Assembly: GCA_021798835.1 (NCBI GenBank)
Contig: JAJZBQ010000005.1
Span: 62,001 to 126,000, forward strand
Origin: Pseudomonadota bacterium
GTDB lineage: Bacteria; Pseudomonadota; Gammaproteobacteria; Burkholderiales; Ferrovaceae
Length of the DNA: 64,000 nt
Direction of reading: 5' to 3'
Both the position numbers and the translations under genes were made by a program. Positions 14,677 through 23,850 of this stretch are shown here, in pieces. A model generated the notes under the pieces. The model was not told where the DNA came from. It searched no databases and saw nothing but the letters and a program-made list of their open reading frames with translations. Every line of letters starts with the position of its first letter. Position 1 is the first letter of the stretch.

Positions 14677-16791
14677 TCAGCGCAGGGTAAATGGTTCATA
14701 CACCTGTTCGTCACCCAGCATCACCCGCGCATAGTGATACACCTGGAACTGAACGGCCCGGTGGTAATCCATCCGCTGTTGCACCCGTGGGTGAAGAATA
14801 GCACTGCGAAACTTGCCCTGTAGCAGGGCAACATATTTACGTCGCGCAGAATCCTCCATACGACAGGGAAAGTCAGCCCCTCCTTCCATGACAAAATCAT
14901 CCGGCTTCAGCACCCCATCAAGCAAGGCATACAATGCCACCGTATCCACCACTGGCGCCCTGAATTCTTCAATCAGATCGGAAACCAGGGCCGGATGACC
15001 AGGGCGCAATGCATGCAAGGCACCCAGGTAAGGATTCAAGCCACGTCGATGAACCAAGGTCATGACAGTGTTAAACAAGATTCCGTAACCATAGGACAAC
15101 AAAAGGTTGAAAGGATCGGCGGGCGGGCGCCGCTGTCGCCCGGAAAAACCCCAAATGGCAGGCAGCAACTGCTTAGCCGCAGAAAAAAACACATGAGCCC
15201 CCTGCCCCTCCGTTCCCCTAACCTGATCAAGGGTCAAGGTGGTGGGCAAACGACGCATCAGATCCGCCAACTGCAAATCGGCTTGGTGCAACGCATCCAA
15301 TTGTCTGCGACGATTGTAACGCCGAAGCAGAACACGGGTGTTATGCAACTTGCCACGAACAAAGGCGCGTGCCAGCATAAGTTTCACGGCACCATCTTCA
15401 TCACGCAGAAACTGGGCTCGATGCAAATCGGCATGATTATGTCGAAAGGTGTCCAGCGCGCCAACACAGGTTCCACCGCTGTCGCAAAAATACACCTCGA
15501 CCTCATGGCGGGCAGCGTAACGCAATAACGCGCTACTGACCATATGGTTGCCTTGTACCACTATTTGGTCCAGCGTATGAAAAGGAATGGTCTCGACAAC
15601 ATCGCCTTGATGGCCGATGATCAGGCGATCATTCTCTTTATAAAGTCCCATTCCATGCCCCGTCAGTACCAGCGATCGAACCTGTGGATCGAGAGGAGCA
15701 TCAACCATTTCCCACCCTTGATCATCATCGCTCTCCAATTGCACTGGTTTGACACTCCTGCGCTTGGAAAATGGGGTACCTTCTTCTGGTGCAGAGTCAG
15801 GCTTGGTATTCTTGGATACAGTCACCCCATTCTGATCGGGTTTATCCGAAAAATGATGCCGTGCGAAAGCCCGATCATGGGCTTCCAGACCTGCATAACC
15901 AGGCGGAATCACCCAAGGCTCAGCCCCCTCAATCACCGGTTTAAGCAAATTGCGGATGAACTCCACCCCCAAAAATCGAAACCCTTCGTCGAAATGGGTC
16001 ACACGAGTTTTATCTGGCTGAAGTTCCAATTTGAGACTTTTCATCACCTCAGTGGTATACCGCAACGCTTCTTCAGCCTCCTGTCGTTCACGGCATAAAA
16101 TCAGAAAATCATCAGCAAAGCGCACCAAACGATAGCGGTGCCCCATAATATTCTCATCGAAATCGTCGAGATAAAGATTGGCCAGCAGAGGCGACAATGG
16201 CGATCCCTGTGGCACCCCTTTATCCAGTAATCGTGGTGGGCCAGACAGAGGCTGAATCACAGCGGCAAGCCAAAGGTCAATGAGAGGAAAGGTACTATGG
16301 TCCGGAACCGTTCTGCCCAGCTTATCCCTCAGCAAACGATGATCAATGTTGTCAAAGAACGCCGTAATGTCGGCATCCACCACCCACTGAAACCCCTCAT
16401 CACGCCAATGGGTCACCATCGCCACCGCCATTTTTACGGAATGCCCTTGACGATAACCAAAACTGGCGCTTTCAAGTTGACTGTCGATGGATGGCATCAA
16501 TACACGCGCCACTGAGGTTTGCAGAATGCGATCGCGCACCGTAGGAATGGCCAGTTTCCGCAACTGACCATTCTTTTTGACAAGCGAAACTTCCAGCAAA
16601 GGCTCAGGACAGTAGTGTAATTGCTCAACTTCTGAACGCAGCGTGATGAGACGGCCAAACAACTTCTCGCCAAACTGTTCCAGACTCACCCCATCGATAC
16701 CGGCACCGCCATGGTTGTGACGCACCCGCTCCCACGCTGCAAACAATGCATCATCCGTCAGCGCGGTAGCGAGCAACGTCATGTCAGCCAT
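14677..16791 (-). CDS. Reverse transcriptase-Cas1 fusion
   Basis: About 704 residues. The N-terminal half is a group II intron-like reverse transcriptase: GIDGVSLEQFGEKL, KNGQLRKLAIPTVRDRILQ, VVDADITAFFDNIDH, GVPQGSPLSPLLANLYLD, catalytic FADD (about 225-228) and KLELQPDKTRVTHFDEGFRFLG. A linker leads to Cas1 (about 370-704) with RSLVLTGHGMGLYKEN, the catalytic Glu in RGTEGQGA, His in LGALHA and acidic residues in DLIEEFRAPVVD. Homologous RT-Cas1 proteins (Marinomonas) acquire spacers from RNA by integrating and copying it. All RT motifs look intact. There is no N-terminal Cas6 domain, and a separate cas6 is present. An in-frame TTG at 16806 would add five codons; the ATG is preferred. Confidence 0.96.
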   Translation of the reverse strand: MADMTLLATALTDDALFAAWERVRHNHGGAGIDGVSLEQFGEKLFGRLITLRSEVEQLHYCPEPLLEVSLVKKNGQLRKLAIPTVRDRILQTSVARVLMPSIDSQLESASFGYRQGHSVKMAVAMVTHWRDEGFQWVVDADITAFFDNIDHRLLRDKLGRTVPDHSTFPLIDLWLAAVIQPLSGPPRLLDKGVPQGSPLSPLLANLYLDDFDENIMGHRYRLVRFADDFLILCRERQEAEEALRYTTEVMKSLKLELQPDKTRVTHFDEGFRFLGVEFIRNLLKPVIEGAEPWVIPPGYAGLEAHDRAFARHHFSDKPDQNGVTVSKNTKPDSAPEEGTPFSKRRSVKPVQLESDDDQGWEMVDAPLDPQVRSLVLTGHGMGLYKENDRLIIGHQGDVVETIPFHTLDQIVVQGNHMVSSALLRYAARHEVEVYFCDSGGTCVGALDTFRHNHADLHRAQFLRDEDGAVKLMLARAFVRGKLHNTRVLLRRYNRRRQLDALHQADLQLADLMRRLPTTLTLDQVRGTEGQGAHVFFSAAKQLLPAIWGFSGRQRRPPADPFNLLLSYGYGILFNTVMTLVHRRGLNPYLGALHALRPGHPALVSDLIEEFRAPVVDTVALYALLDGVLKPDDFVMEGGADFPCRMEDSARRKYVALLQGKFRSAILHPRVQQRMDYHRAVQFQVYHYARVMLGDEQVYEPFTLR

Positions 16792-16806
16792 GACAAGAGA
16801 CAGCAA

Positions 16807-17211
16807 TCAATGATTGAGCAAACCGGTCTTTTGGGTCACGGCAGACTCATTGATGGCATAACGCTGTACAATATTCTGTTTGTCAAACATCACCACCAGA
16901 CTTTTCTTGGTACCGCTGGAACTTGCACCAAACATATTGACGATGGGCACATAACTGATGGCATCAGCCGACATTTTGGTGAAACTGTAGGTCCAGATTT
17001 CCAGCCCACTGTCGGTAAACGATGTGGTTGTAGGCGCACCGAACAATTCCTGAATCTGTGCTCTTGTCGTCCTGCCCTCTACGATCTTGCTCTTGAGGGT
17101 ATCCCCCGACTCGGCGCGAATGCTCTCATTGCCCGTACTGGCACAACCCGTAATACAACAGGCCATGGCTACCGCGCCCACCATGAGTACATGTCGGAAT
17201 TTCTTGTTCAT
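16807..17211 (-). CDS. BamE/SmpA-like lipoprotein
   Basis: 134 residues. MNKKFRHVLMVGAVAMACCITGCAS is a lipoprotein signal with lipobox ITGC. The mature part, IVEGRTTRAQIQELFGAPTTTSFTDSGLEIWTY, has the SmpA/OmlA (BamE-like) pattern of a helix followed by G-x-P and an aromatic beta-strand. It probably resides in the outer membrane. It is unlikely to be the main BamE, since it lies outside a Bam context. It ends directly before the RT-Cas1 gene on the same strand, so it may be co-transcribed with the adaptation genes or simply mark the edge of the island. Confidence 0.75.
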   Translation of the reverse strand: MNKKFRHVLMVGAVAMACCITGCASTGNESIRAESGDTLKSKIVEGRTTRAQIQELFGAPTTTSFTDSGLEIWTYSFTKMSADAISYVPIVNMFGASSSGTKKSLVVMFDKQNIVQRYAINESAVTQKTGLLNH

Positions 17212-17454
17212 TGTCTTGATCCTCTGTTATCGGTTATAAAACGTTCCTGACCCTGCTGTTAGGTTCATGGAGCAGGGCCAACAGGAATGAAGCATAAACC
17301 GTCATGAGGCAAATCTTGCTGGCTGCAATCTTGCAGCCAGACTTCTCCTCCAGGGTACGAAGGTTTTCCCAGGCACAGTTGGAGGATTCTCAAAGTGCCA
17401 ACCTTGATGCTGCTGATGATTCGGTAATCGCCTGCCTGCCCGGGATTCCTATCA
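17212..17454. repeat. Intergenic region with two strong inverted repeats
   Basis: No believable gene. Two hairpins stand out: CCCTGCT/AGCAGGG (17251-17277, 13-base loop) and the perfect ten-base-pair CTGGCTGCAA-TC-TTGCAGCCAG (17319-17340). Neither has a clear following T-run, so they may be Rho-assisted transcript ends of the pirin operon or island-border structures. The region separates the CRISPR island from the pirin operon. Confidence 0.5.
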
Positions 17455-18321
17455 TTACGTAAAATTCCCATCGCGATAATCTGCAAGCGTTTGCTCAATC
17501 TCTTCTCGCGTATTCATCACGAAAGGCCCGTACTGGACGACAGGTTCCCGAATAGGTTTTGCTGCCAGCAAAAGAAATCGTGCTCCTTGCTCCAGTGCCA
17601 GCACGCGTACATTCCCACTGTCAGAAAGAACCCCAGCAGAACGGTAAGGAAGCAGGCTTCCCTCGCCCACATCACCAATTGTGGCACTGCCTTCGTACAT
17701 ATAGATGAACGCATGGTAGCCAGGACTAACCGGGACCACGACCTCCGATCCCGCAGGCAGGGATACGTCCAGATACGAGGGATCTGTCGTCAATTTTTTT
17801 TCGTGGCCATTTATCGGTCCAGCGGTACCCTCATATATACCCGCAATGACTTTGACCTGTCCCCCGGCTGGAATCGGTACAACCGGAATATCAGAAGCGG
17901 CAATGTCACGCCAACTGGCGGGTTTCATTTTTTCTTTTGCCGGCAAATTAATCCATAGTTGGAACCCGCGCATTCTTCCCTCACTCTGCTGCGGCATCTC
18001 AGAATGGATAACCCCACGTCCCGCCGTCATCCATTGAGCATCCCCCGGGCCCAGATCACCCTGGTTGCCCAAGTGATCCTCGTGTCGCATATGGCCATCG
18101 ATCATGTACGTCACCGCCTCAAAACCACGGTGTGGGTGCGATGGAAATCCTGCCAAATAATCATTCGGGTTGTCTGAAAAAAACTCATCCAGCATCAGGA
18201 ATGGATCCACATACAACCCCCTGCGACTACCAATGCTTCTATGCAATTTGACCCCCCCTCCATCAGAGGTCTTCACGGATTCAATGACATGCACCAGAGT
18301 ACGCCATGACTTAGCATTCAT
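17455..18321 (-). CDS. Pirin family protein
   Basis: 288 residues, bicupin pirin. FLMLDEFFSDNPNDYLAGFPSHPHRGFEAVTYMIDGHMRHEDHLGN contains the metal-binding His cluster (PHPHRG and the later H), and GDAQWMTAGRGVIHSE is the second part of the N-terminal cupin. GFQLWINLPAKEKMKPASW is a further conserved segment. Bacterial pirins are Fe-dependent, with quercetinase activity shown for E. coli YhhW, and are often induced by oxidative or electrophile stress. The ATG overlaps the doxX stop (ATGA), so it is coupled to that gene in the azoR-doxX-pirin operon. Confidence 0.92.
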   Translation of the reverse strand: MNAKSWRTLVHVIESVKTSDGGGVKLHRSIGSRRGLYVDPFLMLDEFFSDNPNDYLAGFPSHPHRGFEAVTYMIDGHMRHEDHLGNQGDLGPGDAQWMTAGRGVIHSEMPQQSEGRMRGFQLWINLPAKEKMKPASWRDIAASDIPVVPIPAGGQVKVIAGIYEGTAGPINGHEKKLTTDPSYLDVSLPAGSEVVVPVSPGYHAFIYMYEGSATIGDVGEGSLLPYRSAGVLSDSGNVRVLALEQGARFLLLAAKPIREPVVQYGPFVMNTREEIEQTLADYRDGNFT

Positions 18322-18731
18322 GATATTTTCCTCACATTTTGGCGCAGATGATCGATACTAATTCGTCCTGCACCATTGGCCACCAAAAACAGGAACCCTC
18401 CAGCCAGCCCAAGATTTTTCAGAAACATGATCTGCTGCATCATGTCTTGAGACCCTGCATGAAACAGCAGTGCGGCAATAATGCTGAAACCTGCCAGTAC
18501 CAAGGCAACCAAACGCGTATAAATACCTGTCATGATAGCAATCCCGCCACCAAGTTCCAGAAGGATGACCAGAGGGAGCAATGCACCTGGAACACCCGCC
18601 GACTGCATATAAGCTTCAGTTCCCGCATATCCTCTGATCTTTCCCCATCCTGAAACAACAAATAGCAGTGCGATCAATACTCGACCGACAACCATCACCA
18701 CAGAACTGGTTGAATCAAATAACTTGTTCAT
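18318..18731 (-). CDS. DoxX family membrane protein
   Basis: 137 residues with four predicted membrane helices. VGRVLIALLFVVSGWGKIRGYAGTEAYMQSAGVPG is the DoxX signature, followed by LELGGGIAIMTGIYTRLVALVLAGFS. Family members are quinone-related or redox-linked membrane proteins of loosely defined role. The ATG at 18731 has AGGAG seven bases upstream; an ATG six bases earlier lies too close to it. It is the middle gene of the azoR-doxX-pirin operon. Confidence 0.9.
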   Translation of the reverse strand: MNKLFDSTSSVVMVVGRVLIALLFVVSGWGKIRGYAGTEAYMQSAGVPGALLPLVILLELGGGIAIMTGIYTRLVALVLAGFSIIAALLFHAGSQDMMQQIMFLKNLGLAGGFLFLVANGAGRISIDHLRQNVRKIS

Positions 18732-18758
18732 GAGCATTCTCCTGAAATTGAATTGATG

Positions 18759-19361
18759 TCAGGCCGCCAACCTCCGAGTTTCGACCGTTGCCCTGGCCAG
18801 GCTTTCCTCTCGAATATCGGGACTTATGGCCAAACTTTCCGCATAAATGAAGACCACATCCGAAATACCGACAAAACCCAAAAAATCGCGTACATAGTTG
18901 GTTTGTGAATCGAGCACCGTCCCTGCGTACACACCGCCTCGTGTTGCAAATACATAAGCCTTTTTGCCTTTCAGTAAACCTTCTGGCCCGTTTGATGTGT
19001 AACGAAACGTAATGCCCGCCCGTGCAATGTGATCAAAGTAAGACTTGAGTTGTGAAGGAATGCCAAAGTTGTACATCGGTACTCCCAACGCAAGAATATC
19101 TGCTTGCGTGAGTTCCAAAATCAACTCATCGGAATAGGCGATTACCGACCGCTGCGTTTCAGTACGTTCTTCGGGTTTGGCCAGAAAAGCGCCAAAACGT
19201 TCAGCCGTAAGGTGAGGCACTGTTTCGTCAGCCAAATCTCGCTTGATGACCTGAGTTTCTGGGTTATTCTCAAGAAACGATGCAACAAATACATCGGCGA
19301 GTTGGCTGGACTGTCCCTGGCCGGCGTGAATACTGCTGTTGATCTGGAGTAACGTGGTCAT
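18759..19361 (-). CDS. azoR: FMN-dependent NADH-azoreductase
   Basis: 200 residues with a flavodoxin-like fold. LLQINSSIHAGQGQSSQLADVF is the FMN phosphate-binding segment, PMYNFGIPSQLKSYFDHIARAGITFRYT the flavin-ring contact region and FATRGGVYAG the third FMN-binding loop, all typical of AzoR. It reduces azo compounds and quinones with NADH and protects against thiol and quinone stress. The start at 19361 has GAGGAG eight bases upstream. It is divergent from the LysR gene, which likely controls it. Confidence 0.92.
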   Translation of the reverse strand: MTTLLQINSSIHAGQGQSSQLADVFVASFLENNPETQVIKRDLADETVPHLTAERFGAFLAKPEERTETQRSVIAYSDELILELTQADILALGVPMYNFGIPSQLKSYFDHIARAGITFRYTSNGPEGLLKGKKAYVFATRGGVYAGTVLDSQTNYVRDFLGFVGISDVVFIYAESLAISPDIREESLARATVETRRLAA

Positions 19362-19479
19362 GAAATTTCTCCTCAAGAAAATAAACAACACATGTGATTC
19401 GACTTGACCTCATTTAATCACCTATTTATTAGATTGAATAGTAGAATATATCGCTCATAATCATCTAAATTAAAGATAT
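19362..19479. promoter_or_regulatory. Divergent azoR/lysR control region
   Basis: A 118-base AT-rich region between divergent genes. It contains an imperfect palindrome with arms CTATT and AATAG (about 19421-19441), in keeping with the T-N11-A sites bound by LysR-type regulators. This is the expected site for autoregulation and activation of the azoR operon. Exact promoters were not assigned. Confidence 0.45.
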
Positions 19480-20412
19480 ATGACAGCAACTCCCCGAGTT
19501 TCTATCGATCAATGGCGTGCCTTGGTGACCGTTGTCGATGCTGGTGGCTATGCCCAGGCATCCGAAATGCTTCATAAGGCCCAATCAGCCGTGACCTATG
19601 CCGTAAAAAAACTGGAATCCATGCTGGAGGTGAAAGTTTTCGAGGTGGTCGGCCGGAAGGCCAGACTCACCAAAACGGGTGAGGTCCTGTATCGACGGGC
19701 AAAGATCCTTCTCGAAGAAGCCGCTTCTCTGGAAAGCGCCGCTACAGGGTTGGCCGCTGGCTGGGAACCTGAGATTCGTATCGCAGCCGACATCATTTTC
19801 CCTACTTGGCTGCTATTGCAGTGCTGCGCACTTTTTGCCGAAGAACAGCCGCAAACCCGTATCGAACTTTATGAAACCGTCTTGGGTGGAACCGAGGAAG
19901 CACTGCTCGAACGCAAGGTCGATCTGGTTATATCCTCTCGCGTGCCACAAGGCTTTGCGGGAGATGCCTTGATGCGGATCCGTTTCATTCCTGCCGCCCA
20001 TCCCGACCACCCGCTTCACAAGACAGGCCGTCAGTTAACATTGCAGGATCTGCGGAAACACCGCCACCTGACAATTCGTGACAGTGGAACTCAACGACAA
20101 GCCGTCAGTTCGGTCGGTGCTGAACAGTTATGGATCATGAGCCATAAAGCAACGTCCATTCATGCGGCTTGCATGGGCTTGGGCTTTTCCTGGTTTTCAG
20201 AAGAAACCATTCGTAGCGAGTTGGAACAGGGATTACTCAAGCGCTTACCCATGCGAGAAGGGGAAGAACGTTGGGCCGAACTTTATCTGGTATTTCCCGA
20301 TCCGGATTACGCCGGATCGGGGGCTTTACGTCTGGCACACATCATTCGTGAAAACGTGAAAACCATGGCTGAAAACCATTCATCAGCAATTTGTTCTGGA
20401 ATACGAAAATAA
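19480..20412 (+). CDS. LysR family transcriptional regulator
   Basis: 310 residues. The N-terminal winged helix (about 8-66) contains VDAGGYAQASEMLHKAQSAVTYAVKKLESMLEVKVFEVVGRKARLTKTG, the LysR DNA-binding signature. The C-terminal part is a type 2 periplasmic-binding-like ligand domain. It is transcribed away from the azoR-doxX-pirin operon, whose likely inducers are quinones, azo compounds or other electrophiles. The ligand cannot be inferred from sequence. Confidence 0.92.
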   Translation: MTATPRVSIDQWRALVTVVDAGGYAQASEMLHKAQSAVTYAVKKLESMLEVKVFEVVGRKARLTKTGEVLYRRAKILLEEAASLESAATGLAAGWEPEIRIAADIIFPTWLLLQCCALFAEEQPQTRIELYETVLGGTEEALLERKVDLVISSRVPQGFAGDALMRIRFIPAAHPDHPLHKTGRQLTLQDLRKHRHLTIRDSGTQRQAVSSVGAEQLWIMSHKATSIHAACMGLGFSWFSEETIRSELEQGLLKRLPMREGEERWAELYLVFPDPDYAGSGALRLAHIIRENVKTMAENHSSAICSGIRK

Positions 20413-20497
20413 GCCGCAAGTCAAACAAGACAGGGACATCTCTCAATTCAACAAACACTTGGTTGAACACTTGCAAAATAAAGAAAAACCCCTCATC

Positions 20498-20514
20498 CTT
20501 GGAACCATTCCAAG
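20498..20514. repeat. Short perfect inverted repeat before small lipoprotein
   Basis: CTTGGAA-CCA-TTCCAAG, a seven-base-pair stem with a three-base loop immediately upstream of the AAGGA ribosome-binding site of the next gene. No T-run follows, so it is not a typical terminator. It could be an operator or an mRNA structure near the start. Confidence 0.4.
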
Positions 20515-20529
20515 CAAGGAAGCGCTCGC

Positions 20530-20730
20530 ATGAAAACTCACTGGATCATCTGCTTCACCCTGGCGATCCTGTCTGGGTGTAGTGCATGGCAAGAAAACGC
20601 TTACAATTCCGCCCAGATCTACAACCAATTACAGTGCCAGAAGAATCCCACCGCAGATTGCCCTCGGGGAGAATCTTATAATGCCTACCAAACTCAGTTG
20701 AAATCTGAAAAATCGACCAGCCAGCCATGA
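20530..20730 (+). CDS. Small lipoprotein of unknown function
   Basis: 66 residues. MKTHWIICFTLAILSGCSAW is a lipoprotein signal with lipobox LSGC; the mature part is only about 50 residues and contains two Cys (LQCQKNPTADCPRG) that may form a disulfide. AAGGA lies about nine bases upstream. It precedes the penicillin-binding protein gene by 98 bases and may be co-expressed with it, perhaps as an accessory lipoprotein, but that is inference. Confidence 0.65.
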   Translation: MKTHWIICFTLAILSGCSAWQENAYNSAQIYNQLQCQKNPTADCPRGESYNAYQTQLKSEKSTSQP

Positions 20731-20828
20731 GTCACGTCAACGCATCGCATCCCATGGATCCTCAACAATCCGGGCAATCCGTATCAAGCAAGCAAACTGT
20801 TCAACAAAACCAACCTCTCTGATGCCTC

Positions 20829-23800
20829 ATGTCAGCACACGATTCTTCTCCACCGGTGACTTCATCCCGTCGTCTCCTGATCGTGGGCCTGTCAATATTA
20901 GTCGGCCTGTCCGGATGGATCGGATATAACGAACTACGGGCTTCATGGTTTCAAGCCCACTATTTTTCCTCACAAGCCGATCAGTTTAGTTATCAGTTAC
21001 AGCGTGGGCCCAGCACAGCCATTCGCTTTCCAGGTACTGGCCCCTATGATCAACGCCTGGGCTATTGCAATCTTCCCCACTACACCCACCTTTTGACCCA
21101 TCAGGGGTTTGTCGTCGCTGCGCAAGTCCACATGTCTCCCGGTTTGCTGCACTCTCCCCTGACTCCCCTCTATGCAGAAAAAGATCAGGCCGGGTTGACA
21201 CTGCTGGATCAGCACCAACAAGTTCTCTACGCCTATACGTCGCCCACACGCATTTATAGGCACTTTGTGGAAATCCCCCCCCTTCTGGTTCATACCTTGC
21301 TATTCATTGAGGACAAGGAACTACTGGATCCCCGTTATCCCATGCGCAATCCCGCCGTCAACTGGAGCCGACTGGACCGTGCCGTGGCCTATCAAGCCCT
21401 CCATCTGATCGATCATCGACACGAAACTCCCGGTGCCAGCACACTGGCCACCCAAATCGAAAAATACCGCCACTCTCCTGAGGGACGTACCCTATCCATC
21501 CATGAAAAATTTCTGCAAATGGAGGCAGCATCCTTTCGATCCTACCTGAATGGCAGGGATAATATGCCTCATCGCCGCGATATCGTCGTAACCTACCTGA
21601 ACACGGTTCCCTTGACCGCTCGGGCTGGATACGGAGAAATCAGTGGATTAGGAGATGGCATGTGGGTTTGGTATGGACGTGATTTCAAAACATGGAATAC
21701 GATCCTGACACAAGACCAAACACGACTCAGTCATGCCGAACAACAGCAACATGCCGCTGTTTACAAACAAGCCCTATCACTGATGATCGCCCAGCGTCGT
21801 CCTTCCTACTTCCTGAAGGAAGGATCCCCAATGCTGGGACAAATGACCAACCACTATCTGCGCTTGCTGGAAGCAGCGCACGTCATCTCCCCCGAGTTAT
21901 TAAAGCAGGCTCTCTCCATTCCCCTGCTTCCGACGCAAGGCTCCCCCCCTCCTCAAAAAAATTCTTTCGTCTCCCACAAGGCAGAAAATCTGCTACGCGT
22001 CGACCTGTCTGCTTTGCTCCATATCCCCAACTTATACACCCTGGATCGGCTGGACCTGAGCGCACAGACAACCCTGGATGGTCCTACCCAGCATGCAGTG
22101 ACAGAATTTTTGCGCCAGATACAAGACCCGTCAGGGGCTGCCGTTGCGGGATTGTACGGGCATAATCTGCTGAGAGATACAGACGACCCACACCGACTGT
22201 CCTTCAGTTTCACACTGTTTGAACGGGGAATCCATGCCAATCGGTTACGTGTACAAACCGATAGTCTGGATCAACCCTTCGATATCAACAGTGGAGCACG
22301 TTTGAATCTGGGCTCAACCGCCAAATTACGTACCTTGATCACTTATCTGGAGATCATCACCCATCTCCATGAATCCTACGCAAACAAAAGCAGGACAGAT
22401 CTGGAACATATAAGCCCTCGGGATGAACTAACCCGCTGGGCCCTGACCTATTTCATCGACCATCCCCTGAGTGGATTACGGGACACCCTTGAAGCCGCCA
22501 TGATGCGCCCCTATTCCGGAAATCCCGCCGAGTCATTTTTCACTGGGGGAGGATTGCAAAAATTCGAGAATTTTGAGCCCGCTAAAGACGATCATGTCAT
22601 GACCGTGCGAGAAGGCTTTCAAAATTCAGTCAATCTGGTCTTTGTGCGTCTCATGCGAGATATCGTCCGATATTATGAAGTTCAGATCGAGCACAACGGA
22701 ACAGCAACCGACGACAATCGGCAAAACCAGTTATCACAATTTGCAGATCGTGAAGGACGTGAATTCCTGATTCAATTCTACAAAAAATATCAGGGAAAAT
22801 CCCACGACGAAATACTCCAGACCCTGACAGTTGAGATACATCCCAAACCGAAGAACTTGGCTTTGCTATTTCGCAGCATCCAGCCTGAGGCTGGTTTGCA
22901 ACCATTCACGGCTTTCATGCAAGCGCAGTTTCCTCCTGAAAAACTGGATTCTTCTCACCTCTACAACCTGTATATCGAGAGTGACCCCCAAAAGTTTACG
23001 CTCAACGACCGCGGCTACCTGATCGGCATTCACCCTCTGGAATTGTGGTTGGTCAACTATCTCCTGCATCACCCCGAGGCAACGCTGTCGCAGGCCATCA
23101 AGAGCAGCACCCCCCAGCGTCAGGAGGTTTACGCATGGCTTTTCAAGACACACCATAAAGCAACCCAGGACAAGCGAATCGCGCAGATCCAGGAATTGGA
23201 GGCCTTTCAGAAAATTCTGGCAGACTGGCATCGTTTGGGCTATCCCTTTGGAAGCCTGACCCCTTCCTATGCCACAGCCCTGGGAGCTTCTGGCGACCGA
23301 CCCGATGCCTTGGCCAAGTTAATGGGAATCATCATCAATCAAGGAATGGCATTACCCATTGTGGAACTACAGGGTTTGCATTTTGCCCAACACACCCCCT
23401 ATGAAACAGATTTCGATACACAGCCAATCCCCGGCATACGGCTTTTGCCCGTAGAAATAACGGACATCATCCGACAAGCGCTCCTTGAGGTTGTCCAGGG
23501 AGGTACTGGCATACGCTTGAAGCATGGTTTCGTCGTACAAAATGGCCAACCCATCGAAATAGGAGGAAAAACAGGAACCGGAGATCAACGCTTCGTCACC
23601 TATGGCTCCAGTGGACAGCTGATCTCGTCACGTGCGGTCAATCGCTCAGCGACCTTCGTATTCCTGATCGGAGATCGTTTTTTTGGCACCATCACCGCCT
23701 ATGTCCACGAACCCTATGCCGCAGATTACACCTTCACCAGTGCATTGACTGTCCAGTTACTGAAGTCCCTGAATCCCATCTTGCAACCCTTGATAGATTC

Positions 23801-23840
23801 TCCCGAAAGTCCGGACATCCCGCTCGACTCACCGACATAG
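20829..23840 (+). CDS. Divergent class A penicillin-binding protein
   Basis: 1003 residues. One membrane helix (about 15-36) is followed by a GT51 glycosyltransferase domain, with LLFIEDKELLDPRYP as a divergent version of the catalytic Glu motif, GASTLATQIEKYRHSP and YLNTVPL. The transpeptidase domain has NLGSTAKLRT (SxxK near residue 496), QNSVNLVFVR (SxN) and GGKTGTGD (KTG at 914-916), so all three catalytic motifs are present. It should polymerise and crosslink peptidoglycan in the periplasm. About 100 or more residues lie inserted around 610-720 compared with ordinary PBP1 proteins, and the EDxxFxxHxG motif lacks its usual F and H. I would place it in a divergent class A family rather than PBP1A/B/C. 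Confidence 0.85.
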   Translation: MSAHDSSPPVTSSRRLLIVGLSILVGLSGWIGYNELRASWFQAHYFSSQADQFSYQLQRGPSTAIRFPGTGPYDQRLGYCNLPHYTHLLTHQGFVVAAQVHMSPGLLHSPLTPLYAEKDQAGLTLLDQHQQVLYAYTSPTRIYRHFVEIPPLLVHTLLFIEDKELLDPRYPMRNPAVNWSRLDRAVAYQALHLIDHRHETPGASTLATQIEKYRHSPEGRTLSIHEKFLQMEAASFRSYLNGRDNMPHRRDIVVTYLNTVPLTARAGYGEISGLGDGMWVWYGRDFKTWNTILTQDQTRLSHAEQQQHAAVYKQALSLMIAQRRPSYFLKEGSPMLGQMTNHYLRLLEAAHVISPELLKQALSIPLLPTQGSPPPQKNSFVSHKAENLLRVDLSALLHIPNLYTLDRLDLSAQTTLDGPTQHAVTEFLRQIQDPSGAAVAGLYGHNLLRDTDDPHRLSFSFTLFERGIHANRLRVQTDSLDQPFDINSGARLNLGSTAKLRTLITYLEIITHLHESYANKSRTDLEHISPRDELTRWALTYFIDHPLSGLRDTLEAAMMRPYSGNPAESFFTGGGLQKFENFEPAKDDHVMTVREGFQNSVNLVFVRLMRDIVRYYEVQIEHNGTATDDNRQNQLSQFADREGREFLIQFYKKYQGKSHDEILQTLTVEIHPKPKNLALLFRSIQPEAGLQPFTAFMQAQFPPEKLDSSHLYNLYIESDPQKFTLNDRGYLIGIHPLELWLVNYLLHHPEATLSQAIKSSTPQRQEVYAWLFKTHHKATQDKRIAQIQELEAFQKILADWHRLGYPFGSLTPSYATALGASGDRPDALAKLMGIIINQGMALPIVELQGLHFAQHTPYETDFDTQPIPGIRLLPVEITDIIRQALLEVVQGGTGIRLKHGFVVQNGQPIEIGGKTGTGDQRFVTYGSSGQLISSRAVNRSATFVFLIGDRFFGTITAYVHEPYAADYTFTSALTVQLLKSLNPILQPLIDSPESPDIPLDSPT

Positions 23841-23850
23841 GCCCCTGTGT

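Noticed and set aside
17265..17498. 77-codon minus-strand frame downstream of pirin
   Set aside because: It overlaps the pirin 3' end in another frame, covers two hairpins and resembles no known protein.
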